DNA of 19,025 bases from Tepidiphilus sp. (GCA_028684345.1 JAQUGB010000014.1:1-19025), one strand, 5' to 3'; counted from the first letter of the stretch, positions 1-7,989 are shown. Made by a program: numbers and translations. The notes: generated by a model not told the origin, from the sequence alone.

Positions 1-609
1 GCCGAACGGCTGCTCGCCGCGCTCGAACGCCAGCACGAACGCGTGCCCGACGATCCCGGCGTGGACACGCAGCGCCTGCGCCGCATGGTCGACGCGCTCA
101 TCCCCGAGCCTTTGTGGCAGGGCGTGCTCGATGCGCTGGCGAGCCAGGGCAAGGTGGCGCGCAGCGGCCCCTGGTGGCATCTGCCGGGGCATGCGACCCG
201 GCTCGCGGCCGAAGAGGAGGCGCTCGCGGCGCGGCTGCTCGCCCGGCTCGAAGCGGGCGGATTCGATCCGCCCTGGGTGCGAGATCTGGCGCGCGCGGAA
301 GGAGTGCCGGAGGAGACGGTGCGCACCCTGCTGCGCAAGCTCGCGCGCCGCGGCGAGGCGGCGCAGGTGGTCAAGGATCTCTTCTATGCCCCACGGCGAA
401 TGCGGGAGCTCGCGGCGATCGCCGCCGAGCTCGCCGCGGCCGAGGGCGGAGTGCAGGCGGCGCGTTTTCGCGATGCCACGGGCTTGGGGCGTAAACGGGC
501 GGTACAGATCCTGGAATTCTTCGATCGCATCGGCTACACCCGCCGGGTGCAGCGCCGTGGCCAGGATGCGCACCTGTTGCGCGGCGATGCCGGTTCCGTC
601 TTCAGCTGA
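1..609 (+). CDS. selB: Selenocysteine-specific elongation factor SelB, C-terminal part (5' end outside window)
   Basis: This is the last 202 residues of an open frame that is already open at base 1. SelB is the EF-Tu-like GTPase that delivers Sec-tRNA to UGA codons; its C-terminal winged-helix domains bind the SECIS hairpin of the mRNA. The visible part is made of small helical winged-helix units. It ends with the typical last SelB wing: a FRDATGLGRKRAVQILEFF stretch (roughly residues 155-173 of the visible part), then DRIGYTRRV and a final HLLR. The GTPase domain, and so the start, lies upstream of the window. The tRNA-Sec gene 1.2 kb downstream supports the call strongly. The stop overlaps the end of the convergent transglutaminase-like gene by 8 bases. 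The GTG at base 43 is an internal codon, not the start. Confidence 0.9.
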   Translation, partial: AERLLAALERQHERVPDDPGVDTQRLRRMVDALIPEPLWQGVLDALASQGKVARSGPWWHLPGHATRLAAEEEALAARLLARLEAGGFDPPWVRDLARAEGVPEETVRTLLRKLARRGEAAQVVKDLFYAPRRMRELAAIAAELAAAEGGVQAARFRDATGLGRKRAVQILEFFDRIGYTRRVQRRGQDAHLLRGDAGSVFS

Positions 610-1660
610 GGGAGGCCGATTCGATGCGGTAAGAGAAATGCTCCGGATCGAGGCTGTCGAGGACCTTGCCGCCCACCCGCGCCTGCGGATACATGAAAAA
701 GCCCGACATCATGCTCGGTCCGAAGCGCAGGTCGTTCTCGTCGTTGAACGCCACCCAGTTCATCTCCCAGCTGCCGAAAAGCCGTTCGCGCAGCCCGGCG
801 ATCTTCGGGTCGTCGAGCGGCAGTTTTTCTTCGAGCACCGCCTTGCGCACGTCCGCCGGGTCGACGGGGACCCAGCCGAACTCGGCCACGTAGAATTCGG
901 CGCGGCAGTGCTGTGCGCCGGTCACGTCGCCGCTGCGGCCCAAGGACTTGAACAAGCGTGAGTCGGCCACGCGGATGCCGTAGATTTCGCGCGCGGGGAT
1001 GCCGACGGCCCGGCACAGGCCGACGTAGAGGGTATTGATGTCCACGCATTTCCCGCCAAGGTTTCCGCTCTCGAGCATGCTCTTGACGTCGCCCAGGCCG
1101 CAGCCGCGCACCTTGGGATCGCGGAAGGAGTGTTCCACCACCCAGTCGTAGATCGCGCGGGCTTTCTGCAGCGGGGTTTCCGCTCCGGCGCTCGCTGCCA
1201 GCGCCGTGTCGCGCACGATGCCATCGAGCGGCACCCGTTCGGTGGGCTGGAGATAGCGTTCGAGTACCGTCTCCTGCTCGGGGGTGGGTCGGGGCGGCCG
1301 GTGCCAGTCGATTTGCCGATCGCGGGTGGCGACTTCGATGCGCACGCTGGCGCGGCGCTCGGCGGCTCCACGCCAGCGGGCGAAGAAGGCCTCGGCGCGC
1401 CCCAGCCGCCGCACTTCGGCCGTGTCGGCATTGCTCTGCCATTGCGGGATCTCGGCGCGTTGATAGTCGCTGAAGTTCTGCGGCAAGGGCAACCACAGCT
1501 CGGCTTCGAGGCCGGGTTCGGCAAGTTCGACGTGGTAGGTGAGCGCGAAACGGCGCCAAGATCGCGAATCGGCCGAGTCGGCAGGCGAGGCTTGGAGGGT
1601 TGGCAGGCGGGTGAGCAGCAAGGTGCCGCCCGCCAGGCCGAGAAACTCGCGTCGATCCAT
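602..1660 (-). CDS. Tat-exported transglutaminase-like domain protein
   Basis: A 352-residue protein of the transglutaminase-like (bacterial cysteine-protease-like) superfamily. The N-terminus reads MDRREFLGLAGG followed by a hydrophobic stretch, a twin-arginine signal, so it is probably exported folded to the periplasm. The core, about residues 160-270, shows the usual catalytic triad: Cys205 in GGKCVDINTLY, His251 in AQHCRAEFY and Asp267 in WVPVDP. The start has a good ribosome site, GGAGG, 8 bases upstream. Substrate is unknown; relatives act as proteases, peptide hydrolases or cross-linkers, and the sequence does not decide between them. The gene lies on the opposite strand between selB and selC and shows no link to selenium metabolism. 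It appears to be a single-gene unit. Confidence 0.8.
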   Translation of the reverse strand: MDRREFLGLAGGTLLLTRLPTLQASPADSADSRSWRRFALTYHVELAEPGLEAELWLPLPQNFSDYQRAEIPQWQSNADTAEVRRLGRAEAFFARWRGAAERRASVRIEVATRDRQIDWHRPPRPTPEQETVLERYLQPTERVPLDGIVRDTALAASAGAETPLQKARAIYDWVVEHSFRDPKVRGCGLGDVKSMLESGNLGGKCVDINTLYVGLCRAVGIPAREIYGIRVADSRLFKSLGRSGDVTGAQHCRAEFYVAEFGWVPVDPADVRKAVLEEKLPLDDPKIAGLRERLFGSWEMNWVAFNDENDLRFGPSMMSGFFMYPQARVGGKVLDSLDPEHFSYRIESASLS

Positions 1661-1709
1661 GGGTGGGTCCTCCGCTGGGGGTCAATGTTTTTTCTTGGGT
1701 GGGTTGCGG

Positions 1710-1715
1710 TATATT
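1710..1715 (+). promoter_or_regulatory. Possible -10 box upstream of the hairpin and selC
   Basis: TATATT stands out in GC-rich surroundings and matches the sigma70 -10 consensus at five of six positions, but no good -35 box is seen 16-18 bases upstream. If used, the transcript would start near the left arm of the hairpin and run through selC. A weaker alternative, TATCCT at 1768-1773, would start almost at the mature tRNA 5' end. Confidence 0.25.
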
Positions 1716-1716
1716 G

Positions 1717-1769
1717 TATCGTTCCTGCGGCGGACGGGACGCATGTCCTTACCCGCCGCAGGAACGATA
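1717..1769. repeat. Perfect 17-bp inverted repeat (long hairpin) just upstream of selC
   Basis: The left arm TATCGTTCCTGCGGCGG (1717-1733) and the right arm at 1753-1769 are exact reverse complements, separated by 19 bases. The spacer contains its own small stem, GGAC-GCAT-GTCC (about 1737-1748), so a transcript could fold into one long rod. It ends 15 bases before the first base of selC. No run of T follows on either strand, which argues against an intrinsic terminator. It may be a regulatory or processing hairpin, an operator, or a small repeat element; the sequence alone does not decide. Confidence 0.85.
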
Positions 1770-1784
1770 TCCTGGTTTTCCCGA

Positions 1785-1880
1785 GGAAGGCATCCGTGTC
1801 CGGTGGCACGGCCGGGCTTCAAACCCGGTTGGGGGCGTCCGACGCTCCCAGGTAGGTTCGACTCCTGCTGCCTTCCGCCA
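1785..1880 (+). tRNA. selC: tRNA-Sec (anticodon TCA), including encoded CCA
   Basis: A 96-base selenocysteine tRNA, read by SelB at UGA codons. The acceptor stem is 8 bp, the hallmark of bacterial tRNA-Sec: GGAAGGCA (1785-1792) pairs perfectly with TGCCTTCC (1869-1876). A G discriminator and an encoded CCA (1878-1880) follow. The anticodon stem CCGGG/CCCGG closes the loop CTTCAAA, with anticodon TCA at 1819-1821. A long variable arm (about 1829-1851) and the T arm with GGTTCGACTCC follow. The layout closely parallels the E. coli selC gene as I remember it. The preceding inverted repeat and the permease gene beginning 19 bases downstream are discussed separately. With selB close by, it shows that the organism makes selenoproteins, though none is seen in the window. 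Confidence 0.96.
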
Positions 1881-1899
1881 TCTGGCGTATCATTGCCCC

Positions 1900-3036
1900 A
1901 TGGACGAGATCGCCGCTTCCTTCCCTGCACGCCTGCACGCAACGAGCGAACCCGCGCGCCTCGTGCTCGAGGGGGCGTGGACGGCGGCCGGGATGCGGGC
2001 CGAGGTACTCATCGCGGCCGCCGCGCAGGCCTTGTCCGCGCTTCCCGAAGGACCGGTTGCGCTCGAAGCGGCCGCGCAGGCCGAGGTCGACACCGTCGGC
2101 GCCCTGGTGCTGGAGCACATCGCGGCCGAGGCGGGGCGCCGGGGCCGTTCGCTCGATTTTTCGGGGTTGCCATCGAACTGGCAGGCGACCTTGGCGCTGG
2201 TCGAGCGCGCCGGCGAACATACGCCGCCCCCTGCGCCCGAGCCTTTTTCCGGCTTCGCCTACATCGGCAAGGTCGCCGTCGACCTCGCGCGCCATTACCG
2301 GGACATGTTGGCGTTCATCGGCGAGGTCACGCTGCATCTGCTGCCGCTGCTCGTACGGCCCTGGCGCATCCGCTGGGATTCGGTGATCGTGGAGATCGAG
2401 GCAGCCGGCGTGCGGGCGATTCCCATCGTGGCCTTGCTCTCCTTTCTCATCGGCGTGGTGCTCGCCTACCAGGCGGGGGTGACGCTCGATCGGTTTGGCG
2501 CCAACGTCTTCATCGCCGACATGATCGGGGTCGTCGTCATGCGGGAGATGGGACCGATGATCGCCGCCATCCTCGTGGCCGGACGCACTGGATCGAGCTA
2601 TGCTGCCCAGCTCGGGTCGATGCGCGTCACCCAGGAGATCGACGCGCTGCGCTCGCTCGCGCTGCCGCCGGTCGAGATGCTGGTGATCCCGCGCTTCCTT
2701 GCGCTGGCGATCACGCTGCCGCTACTCACCACCTTGGCCAACGCCGCCGGGGTGCTGGGCGGAATGGTGGTGGCCACCGGCGGTTTCGGGCTGGATTGGA
2801 CGGTCGGTTTGCAGCGTCTGGGGCGGCTGGAGAATACCCATTATTGGGTGGGACTGGTGAAGACGCCGGTCTTCGCCACGGTGATCGCCCTCATCGGCTG
2901 CCAGGCAGGCATGAGCGTGCGCGGCTCGGCGCTGGAAGTGGGGCGGGCGACCACCTCCAGCGTGGTGCAAGCCATCTTCTGGGTGATCGTGCTCGATGCG
3001 ATCTTCTCCATCGCATTTCGGCGGTTGGGGCTATGA
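1900..3036 (+). CDS. MlaE-family permease of an MCE lipid ABC transporter, with N-terminal STAS-like domain
   Basis: A 378-residue inner-membrane permease. Residues about 10-105 form a soluble STAS-like (MlaB-like) domain, and residues about 120-375 the MlaE permease domain with several hydrophobic segments. The conserved stretch GRTGSSYAAQLGSMRV then TQEIDALR (about 228-251) is diagnostic. Such permeases work with an ATPase and an MCE protein to move phospholipids between the inner and outer membranes. Fused STAS-permease forms are common. The ATG is only 19 bases after selC and has no clear Shine-Dalgarno; an earlier in-frame start would lie inside the tRNA gene, so this start is preferred. 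The stop overlaps the start of the ATPase gene (ATGA). The matching MCE and lipoprotein genes are about 7 kb away, at 11011-12587. Confidence 0.88.
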   Translation: MDEIAASFPARLHATSEPARLVLEGAWTAAGMRAEVLIAAAAQALSALPEGPVALEAAAQAEVDTVGALVLEHIAAEAGRRGRSLDFSGLPSNWQATLALVERAGEHTPPPAPEPFSGFAYIGKVAVDLARHYRDMLAFIGEVTLHLLPLLVRPWRIRWDSVIVEIEAAGVRAIPIVALLSFLIGVVLAYQAGVTLDRFGANVFIADMIGVVVMREMGPMIAAILVAGRTGSSYAAQLGSMRVTQEIDALRSLALPPVEMLVIPRFLALAITLPLLTTLANAAGVLGGMVVATGGFGLDWTVGLQRLGRLENTHYWVGLVKTPVFATVIALIGCQAGMSVRGSALEVGRATTSSVVQAIFWVIVLDAIFSIAFRRLGL

Positions 3037-3815
3037 GCGAGGTAAGCGAAGAGACGCCGGCGATCGAGGTGCACGGCCTGTGCAACCGTTTCGGTGCGCA
3101 CGTGGTGCACGAGGGGCTCGACCTGGTGGTGCCGCGCGGCAAGGTGGTCTCGCTCGTGGGCGGCAGCGGCAGCGGCAAGACGGTGCTGCTCAACAACCTC
3201 ATCATGCTCACTCGCCCGGCGGCCGGCTCCATCCGTATCCTGGGGCGGGACGTGGAGGCGCTCGGACGCGAGGAGCGTATCCGGCTGCAGCTGCGCCTAG
3301 GGGTGATGTTCCAGCAAGGGGCGCTCTTTACCTCGCTCACGGTACTGGAGAACGTGATGCTGCCGCTTGCCGAGCACACGCGTCTGCCGCGGCGGCTGCG
3401 CGAGGAGGTGGCCATGCTCAAGATCCGCCTGGCTGGGCTGGATGCGGAGGCGGTGCACCGCTATCCGCGCGAGCTCTCCGGCGGCATGACCAAGCGCGCG
3501 GCGCTCGCTCGGGCGCTCGCGCTCGACCCCGAAATCCTCTTTCTCGATGAGCCGACCTCGGGGCTCGACCCGGTGAGCGCCCGGGCGTTCGACCGGCTGG
3601 TGCTCGCGCTGCGCGACGCGCTGGGCGTGACGATCTTCCAAATCACGCACGACCTCGATTCGATCTTCGGTGCAAGCGACCTCGTGGTCTTCCTCGCGCG
3701 CAAGAAAGTACTGGCCGCGGGCACGGCCGAGGAACTGGCGCAACGCTCGGAGCCGGAGCTGCGGGCATATTTCTCGGCGCGGGCGGGGGGTGATCCATCC
3801 ACCCCCACCCTATAG
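3033..3815 (+). CDS. MlaF-like ATP-binding protein of the MCE lipid ABC transporter
   Basis: A 260-residue ABC ATPase that powers the adjoining permease. Walker A is GGSGSGKT (residues 43-50), the Q-loop is VMFQQGALF (about 91-99), the signature is LSGGM (148-152), Walker B is ILFLDEP (168-174), and the switch histidine is H206 in ITHD. The signature LSGGMTKRAALARA and the GALFTSLTV segment are typical of the Mla/Ttg2 ATPase subfamily rather than of nutrient importers. Its ATG overlaps the permease stop, so the two are translationally coupled. In the usual betaproteobacterial order the MCE protein would follow; here the next gene is convergent (gabD, 8 bases away). Confidence 0.9.
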   Translation: MSEVSEETPAIEVHGLCNRFGAHVVHEGLDLVVPRGKVVSLVGGSGSGKTVLLNNLIMLTRPAAGSIRILGRDVEALGREERIRLQLRLGVMFQQGALFTSLTVLENVMLPLAEHTRLPRRLREEVAMLKIRLAGLDAEAVHRYPRELSGGMTKRAALARALALDPEILFLDEPTSGLDPVSARAFDRLVLALRDALGVTIFQITHDLDSIFGASDLVVFLARKKVLAAGTAEELAQRSEPELRAYFSARAGGDPSTPTL

Positions 3816-3823
3816 GGCCGGCA

Positions 3824-5275
3824 TCAGATACCGCCGATGCACATGTACTTGATCTCCACATACTCCTCGATGCCGTACTTCGAGCCCTCGCGCCCCATGC
3901 CGGAAGCCTTCATGCCGCCGAAAGGCGCGACCTCGGTGGAGATGAGGCCGGTATTGATGCCGACGATGCCGTATTCGAGCGCCCCCCCCACGCGCCAGAC
4001 GCGGCTCGAGGATTCGGTGTAGAAATAGGCGGCCAGGCCGAACTCGGTATCGTTGGCCATGCGGATGGCTTCTTCTTCGGTGTGGAAGCGAAAGAGCGGT
4101 GCCACCGGGCCGAAGGTCTCCTCGCGTGCGACTTTCATCTGAGGGGTGACGTCGGCGAGGATGGTCGGTTCGAAGAAGGTGCCGCCCAAGGGGTGACGCT
4201 TGCCCCCAGTGAGGATGCGCGCGCCTTTGCTCACGGCATCGGCGATGTGCTCTTCGACCTTGCGCACCGCGTTCTCGTCGATGAGGGGCCCCTGGTTGGT
4301 GCCTTCGGCGAGCCCCGGGCCGACTTTCAGCTGGGAGACGGCTTCGGCGAGCTTGGCGGCGAAGCGCTCGTAGACGCCGTCCTGCACGAGCAGGCGGTTC
4401 GCGCACACGCAGGTCTGGCCGGTGTTACGGTATTTCGAGGCGAGCGCCCCCTGCACGGCGGCGTCGAGGTCGGCATCGTCGAAGACGATGAACGGCGCGT
4501 TGCCACCGAGTTCGAGCGAGAGTTTCTTCAAGGTGGGGGCGCACTGCGCCATGAGCTTGATACCGGTCTCGGTGGAGCCGGTAAACGAGAGCTTGCGCAC
4601 GATGGGGTTGGCGGTGAGCTCGCCGCCGATGGCCGTGGCCGAGCCGGTGACGACGTTGAACACGCCAGCCGGTACGCCGGCACGCTCGGCGAGTACCGCC
4701 AGCGCCAGCGCCGAGTAGGGGGTCTGGCTCGCGGGCTTGAGCACCATGGGGCAGCCGGCGGCGAGCGCCGGTCCGGCCTTGCGCGTGATCATGGCCGAAG
4801 GGAAATTCCACGGCGTGATCGCACCGCACACGCCGATCGGTTCCTTGGTGACGACGATGCGCTTGTCGGCCTGATGCGGCGGGATGACGTCGCCGTAGAT
4901 GCGCTTGCCTTCCTCGGCGAACCACTCGATGAAGGAGGCGGCGTAGAGCACTTCGCCGCGTGCCTCGGCCAGCGGCTTGCCCTGCTCCGAGGTCATGATC
5001 ACGGCCAGGTCTTCCTGATTCTCGACGATGAGGTCGAACCAGCGGCGCAAAATCTTGGCCCGTGCTCCGGCGGTGAGGGCGCGCCAGGCGGGCCAGGCGG
5101 CGTTGGCAGCCTCGATCGCACGGCGCGTCTCGGCGGCACCCATCTTGGGCACGGTGCCGAGCACGCTGCCGTCGGCGGGGTTGCGCACCGTGAGGACGGC
5201 GCCGTCGTCGGCATCCGCCCAGCGTCCGTCGATGTAGGCTTGGGTGCGGAAGAGGGAGGGGTCTTTGAGGTTCAT
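3824..5275 (-). CDS. gabD: NAD(P)-dependent succinate/glutarate-semialdehyde dehydrogenase
   Basis: A 483-residue aldehyde dehydrogenase of the GabD/DavD group, of normal length. The catalytic pair is visible: Glu255 in LELGGNAPF and Cys289 in NTGQTCVCANR. PWNFP (155-159) and FTGSTETG (231-238) belong to the cofactor site. Enzymes of this group oxidise succinate semialdehyde to succinate (GABA route) or glutarate semialdehyde to glutarate (lysine/5-aminovalerate route). The nearby glutaryl-CoA genes make the second role plausible, but sequence does not separate them. The start at 5275 is preferred over a further in-frame ATG at 5344 because it has GGAG upstream and begins with the family-typical MNLKDPSLFR. 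It lies 16 bases after gdhA on the same strand, probably one operon. Confidence 0.9.
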   Translation of the reverse strand: MNLKDPSLFRTQAYIDGRWADADDGAVLTVRNPADGSVLGTVPKMGAAETRRAIEAANAAWPAWRALTAGARAKILRRWFDLIVENQEDLAVIMTSEQGKPLAEARGEVLYAASFIEWFAEEGKRIYGDVIPPHQADKRIVVTKEPIGVCGAITPWNFPSAMITRKAGPALAAGCPMVLKPASQTPYSALALAVLAERAGVPAGVFNVVTGSATAIGGELTANPIVRKLSFTGSTETGIKLMAQCAPTLKKLSLELGGNAPFIVFDDADLDAAVQGALASKYRNTGQTCVCANRLLVQDGVYERFAAKLAEAVSQLKVGPGLAEGTNQGPLIDENAVRKVEEHIADAVSKGARILTGGKRHPLGGTFFEPTILADVTPQMKVAREETFGPVAPLFRFHTEEEAIRMANDTEFGLAAYFYTESSSRVWRVGGALEYGIVGINTGLISTEVAPFGGMKASGMGREGSKYGIEEYVEIKYMCIGGI

Positions 5276-5291
5276 GCTCGTCTCCGGGGGG

Positions 5292-6566
5292 TTAGGGATA
5301 AATGCCGCGCAGCTGCCGTGCCTCGAGTACGCGCCGGCAGGCAAGGAGGTAGGCGGCGGTGCGCAGGGTCACGCGGTGTTCTTGCGCGGCTTTCCACACG
5401 GACTCGAAGGCTTCGCTGAGGATGCGCTCGAGCCGTTCGTTGATCTCCTGCTCGGTCCAGAAGAAGCTGGAGAAATCTTGCACCCATTCGAAGTAGCTCA
5501 CCGTGACGCCGCCGGCATTGGTGAGCACGTCGGGCACGAGGGTCACCCCGCGGGACGTGAGGATGTCGTCGGCTTCGGGCGTGGTGGGGCCGTTGGCGCC
5601 TTCGAGGACGAGGCGCGCTTTGATGTCTCGCGCATTGTGCCGGTCGATCTGGCCTTCCAGCGCCGCGGGCACGAGGATGTCCGCTTCGACCGTCCAGAAG
5701 TCTTCGTTCGCAATTGCCGTGGCGCCGGGGAAGCGCCCCAGGGCACCGCCGCCGTCGAGCCAGCGTTGCAGGGCGTCGAGATCGATCCCGTCGCCGGCGT
5801 GGATCGAGCCGGTGACGTCCTGCAGGGCAACGATTTTGGCGCCGGTTGCGGCGAAACAGCGGGCGGCGGTGGCCCCGACGTTGCCGTAGCCCTGGATGGC
5901 GACGCGGGCCCCAGCTAGATCCAGGCCAAGCTTGCACGCCGCACTGCGCCCGACGATGAACACGCCCCGGCCGGTGGCCTCACGCCGCCCCAGACTGCCG
6001 CCGAGGCTGACTGGTTTACCAGTGACGACGCCCATCACCGTTCGCCCCTGGTTGATGGAATAAGTGTCCATCATCCAGGCCATGATCTGCTCGTTGGTGT
6101 TGACGTCAGGCGCGGGAATGTCCTTGTCCGGGCCGATGAGCACACCGATCTCGCTGGTGTAGCGGCGCGTGAGGCGCTCCAGTTCGCCTCGGGTCAAGGT
6201 GCGGGGATCGACCCGTACTCCCCCTTTGGCGCCCCCGAAGGGCAGGCCGATCACGGCGTTCTTGATCGTCATCCAGCCGGCGAGCGCCATGACCTCCGAG
6301 AGCGTGACGTCCTGGTGATAGCGCACCCCGCCCTTGCCCGGCCCGCGCGAGGTGTTGTGATGGACGCGGTAGCCTTCGAAGTGCCTGATCGAACCGTCGT
6401 CCATCTTCACCGGGATGTCGACGATGAGGATCCTCTTGGGGTGTTTGAGGGTCTCGATCCAGTAGCCCAGATCACCGAGGTGAGGGGCCACGCGATCGAC
6501 CTGTTCGAGAAAGACTTCCCATGGGCCGAGATGGACGCGGTCGAGGTAGGAAGGAATGGCATCCAT
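5292..6566 (-). CDS. gdhA: Glutamate dehydrogenase (Glu/Leu/Phe/Val dehydrogenase family)
   Basis: A 424-residue amino-acid dehydrogenase that interconverts glutamate with 2-oxoglutarate plus ammonium. The N-terminal substrate domain has the active-site block GLPFGGAKGG (107-116, Lys114 catalytic) and GPDKDIPAPDVNT (145-157). The Rossmann domain has GYGNVG (226-231). The C-terminal FEWVQDFSSFFW is typical of the roughly 420-residue glutamate dehydrogenases. Cofactor preference cannot be read with certainty; this size class is often NAD-linked and catabolic. The start at 6566 has AGGAG 9 bases upstream; a start 19 codons further up has no such support. It is first in a pair with gabD, which suggests use in amino-acid catabolism. 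Confidence 0.92.
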   Translation of the reverse strand: MDAIPSYLDRVHLGPWEVFLEQVDRVAPHLGDLGYWIETLKHPKRILIVDIPVKMDDGSIRHFEGYRVHHNTSRGPGKGGVRYHQDVTLSEVMALAGWMTIKNAVIGLPFGGAKGGVRVDPRTLTRGELERLTRRYTSEIGVLIGPDKDIPAPDVNTNEQIMAWMMDTYSINQGRTVMGVVTGKPVSLGGSLGRREATGRGVFIVGRSAACKLGLDLAGARVAIQGYGNVGATAARCFAATGAKIVALQDVTGSIHAGDGIDLDALQRWLDGGGALGRFPGATAIANEDFWTVEADILVPAALEGQIDRHNARDIKARLVLEGANGPTTPEADDILTSRGVTLVPDVLTNAGGVTVSYFEWVQDFSSFFWTEQEINERLERILSEAFESVWKAAQEHRVTLRTAAYLLACRRVLEARQLRGIYP

Positions 6567-6656
6567 CGTGGGTTTCTCCTTTTGGGAGCGCAAAAAAATC
6601 CTTATGGGATTGGGGTCGGTCACGGCGGGGATTTTTCAGCGAGTTCATTCATTCGA

Positions 6657-6681
6657 GGAAGGCTGCTCCTACAAGTGTAGG
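6657..6681. repeat. REP-like fragment with small hairpin upstream of gdhA
   Basis: On the minus strand 6657-6674 reads TTGTAGGAGCAGCCTTCC, resembling the first half of the TGTAGGAGCGGC-type intergenic repeats known from pseudomonads and other proteobacteria. CCTAC (6668-6672) and GTAGG (6677-6681) form a short stem with an AAGT loop. No second arm is present, so it may be a decayed copy or chance. The rest of the 182-base gap (6567-6748) shows only the gdhA ribosome site and no convincing promoter or terminator. Confidence 0.35.
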
Positions 6682-6748
6682 TGATACCGCCGGGATTTGC
6701 CATGGAACAGAGATCTCCCTGCGGGCAGACGATTTTTTCACCAATCCT

Positions 6749-7972
6749 TCAGACGACCCCCTTCGCCCGCAGTGCGGCCACTTCTGCTTCGTCCATCCCG
6801 AGCACCTCGCGCAGGACTTCGGCGGTGTGCTCACCCAGGAGCGGCGGCGCGCCGCGGTAGGCCGGGGGCGTGGCCGACAGCCGCATGGGGTTGGCGACCT
6901 GGGGCACGTCGCCGAGCCGCTCATGGGGCAGGTGCAGCGCCATGTCGCGGGCGCGTACCTGGGGGTCGGCGAAGACCTTGGAGAGAGGGTTGATGGGGCC
7001 GCAGGGGACTCCGGCCCGCTCCAATGCGACGATCCAGGCGTCGGTGCTGCGCGTGCGGGTGAGCTCCTGCAGGCGCGGGATCAGCTCGGCGCGGTGGGCG
7101 ACGCGCGCCGGGTTGGTGGCATAGCGCGGGTCGGCCGCGAGTTCCGGCACCCCTGCTTCGGCACAGAAACGGGCGAATTGACCATCGTTGCCGATCGCCA
7201 GGATCATCCAGCCGTCGGCGGTGGGAAAATCCTGGTAGGGGACGATGTTGGGGTGCGCATTGCCCAGCCGCGGAGGATCCTGGCCGGTGGTGAGGTAGTT
7301 GAGCGCCTGATTGGCGAGGCAGGCGACCTGCACGTCGAGGAGCGCCATGTCGATGTACTGGCCGCGACCACTGCGTTCGCGCCAGGCAAGCGCGGCGAGG
7401 ATGGCATTGGCGGCGTAGAGCCCCGTGAGGATGTCGGTGAGCGCCACGCCCACTTTCATCGGCCCGCCGCCGGGTTCGTGGTCGGGCCGGCCCGTGATGC
7501 TCATCAGGCCGCCCATGCCTTGGATGAGAAAATCGTACCCCGCCCGTGGCGCGTAGGGGCCGGTCTGGCCAAATCCGGTGATGGAGCAATACACGAGGCG
7601 GGGATTGCGCGCCGAGAGGCTGGCGTAATCCAGGCCGTAGCGTGCGAGCGCTCCCACCTTGAAGTTCTCGATGACGACGTCGGCTTCTTCGGCGAGCCGC
7701 CGGATGAGCTCCTGGCCTTCGGGGCGGGTGAGATCGACGGTGAGCGAGCGTTTGTTGCGGTTGGCGCACAGGAAGTAGGCGGCTACTTTTTCCCCGTCTT
7801 CACCGTTTCCCTTCCACCACGGCGGGCCCCAGGTACGGGTGTCGTCGCCGCTGCCGGGTTTTTCGATCTTGATGACGTCGGCGCCCAGATCGGCGAGCAG
7901 CTGGCTCGCCCAGGGGCCGGCCAGCACGCGCGAGAGATCGAGCACGCGCAGGTGGGAGAGGGCCTGATCCAT
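6749..7972 (-). CDS. Class III (CaiB/BaiF) CoA-transferase, probably acting on glutarate
   Basis: A 407-residue family III CoA-transferase, which moves CoA between carboxylic acids through an aspartyl-CoA intermediate. The N-terminal LRVLDLSRVLAGPWASQLL and LGADVIKIEKPGSGDDTR (about 29-46) are hallmarks. The expected catalytic Asp is Asp180 in GVALTDILTG. It lies 17 bases after the glutaryl-CoA dehydrogenase gene on the same strand, so the two are very likely one operon. By analogy with mitochondrial SUGCT, which is coupled to glutaryl-CoA dehydrogenase, the likely reaction is succinyl-CoA plus glutarate to glutaryl-CoA plus succinate. That substrate is inferred from context; the family also uses formate, carnitine, mesaconate and others. 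Confidence 0.87.
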   Translation of the reverse strand: MDQALSHLRVLDLSRVLAGPWASQLLADLGADVIKIEKPGSGDDTRTWGPPWWKGNGEDGEKVAAYFLCANRNKRSLTVDLTRPEGQELIRRLAEEADVVIENFKVGALARYGLDYASLSARNPRLVYCSITGFGQTGPYAPRAGYDFLIQGMGGLMSITGRPDHEPGGGPMKVGVALTDILTGLYAANAILAALAWRERSGRGQYIDMALLDVQVACLANQALNYLTTGQDPPRLGNAHPNIVPYQDFPTADGWMILAIGNDGQFARFCAEAGVPELAADPRYATNPARVAHRAELIPRLQELTRTRSTDAWIVALERAGVPCGPINPLSKVFADPQVRARDMALHLPHERLGDVPQVANPMRLSATPPAYRGAPPLLGEHTAEVLREVLGMDEAEVAALRAKGVV

Positions 7973-7989
7973 CGTCGCGATTCCCCGGC

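Noticed and set aside
1717..1769. The selC-upstream hairpin as an intrinsic terminator
   Set aside because: No T-run follows either arm on either strand, and no gene ends just before it in a direction that needs a terminator.
4082..5419. Long plus-strand open frame opposite gabD (445 codons)
   Set aside because: It is antisense to a well-supported dehydrogenase gene, its product matches no family I recognise, and long antisense frames are expected in GC-rich coding DNA.
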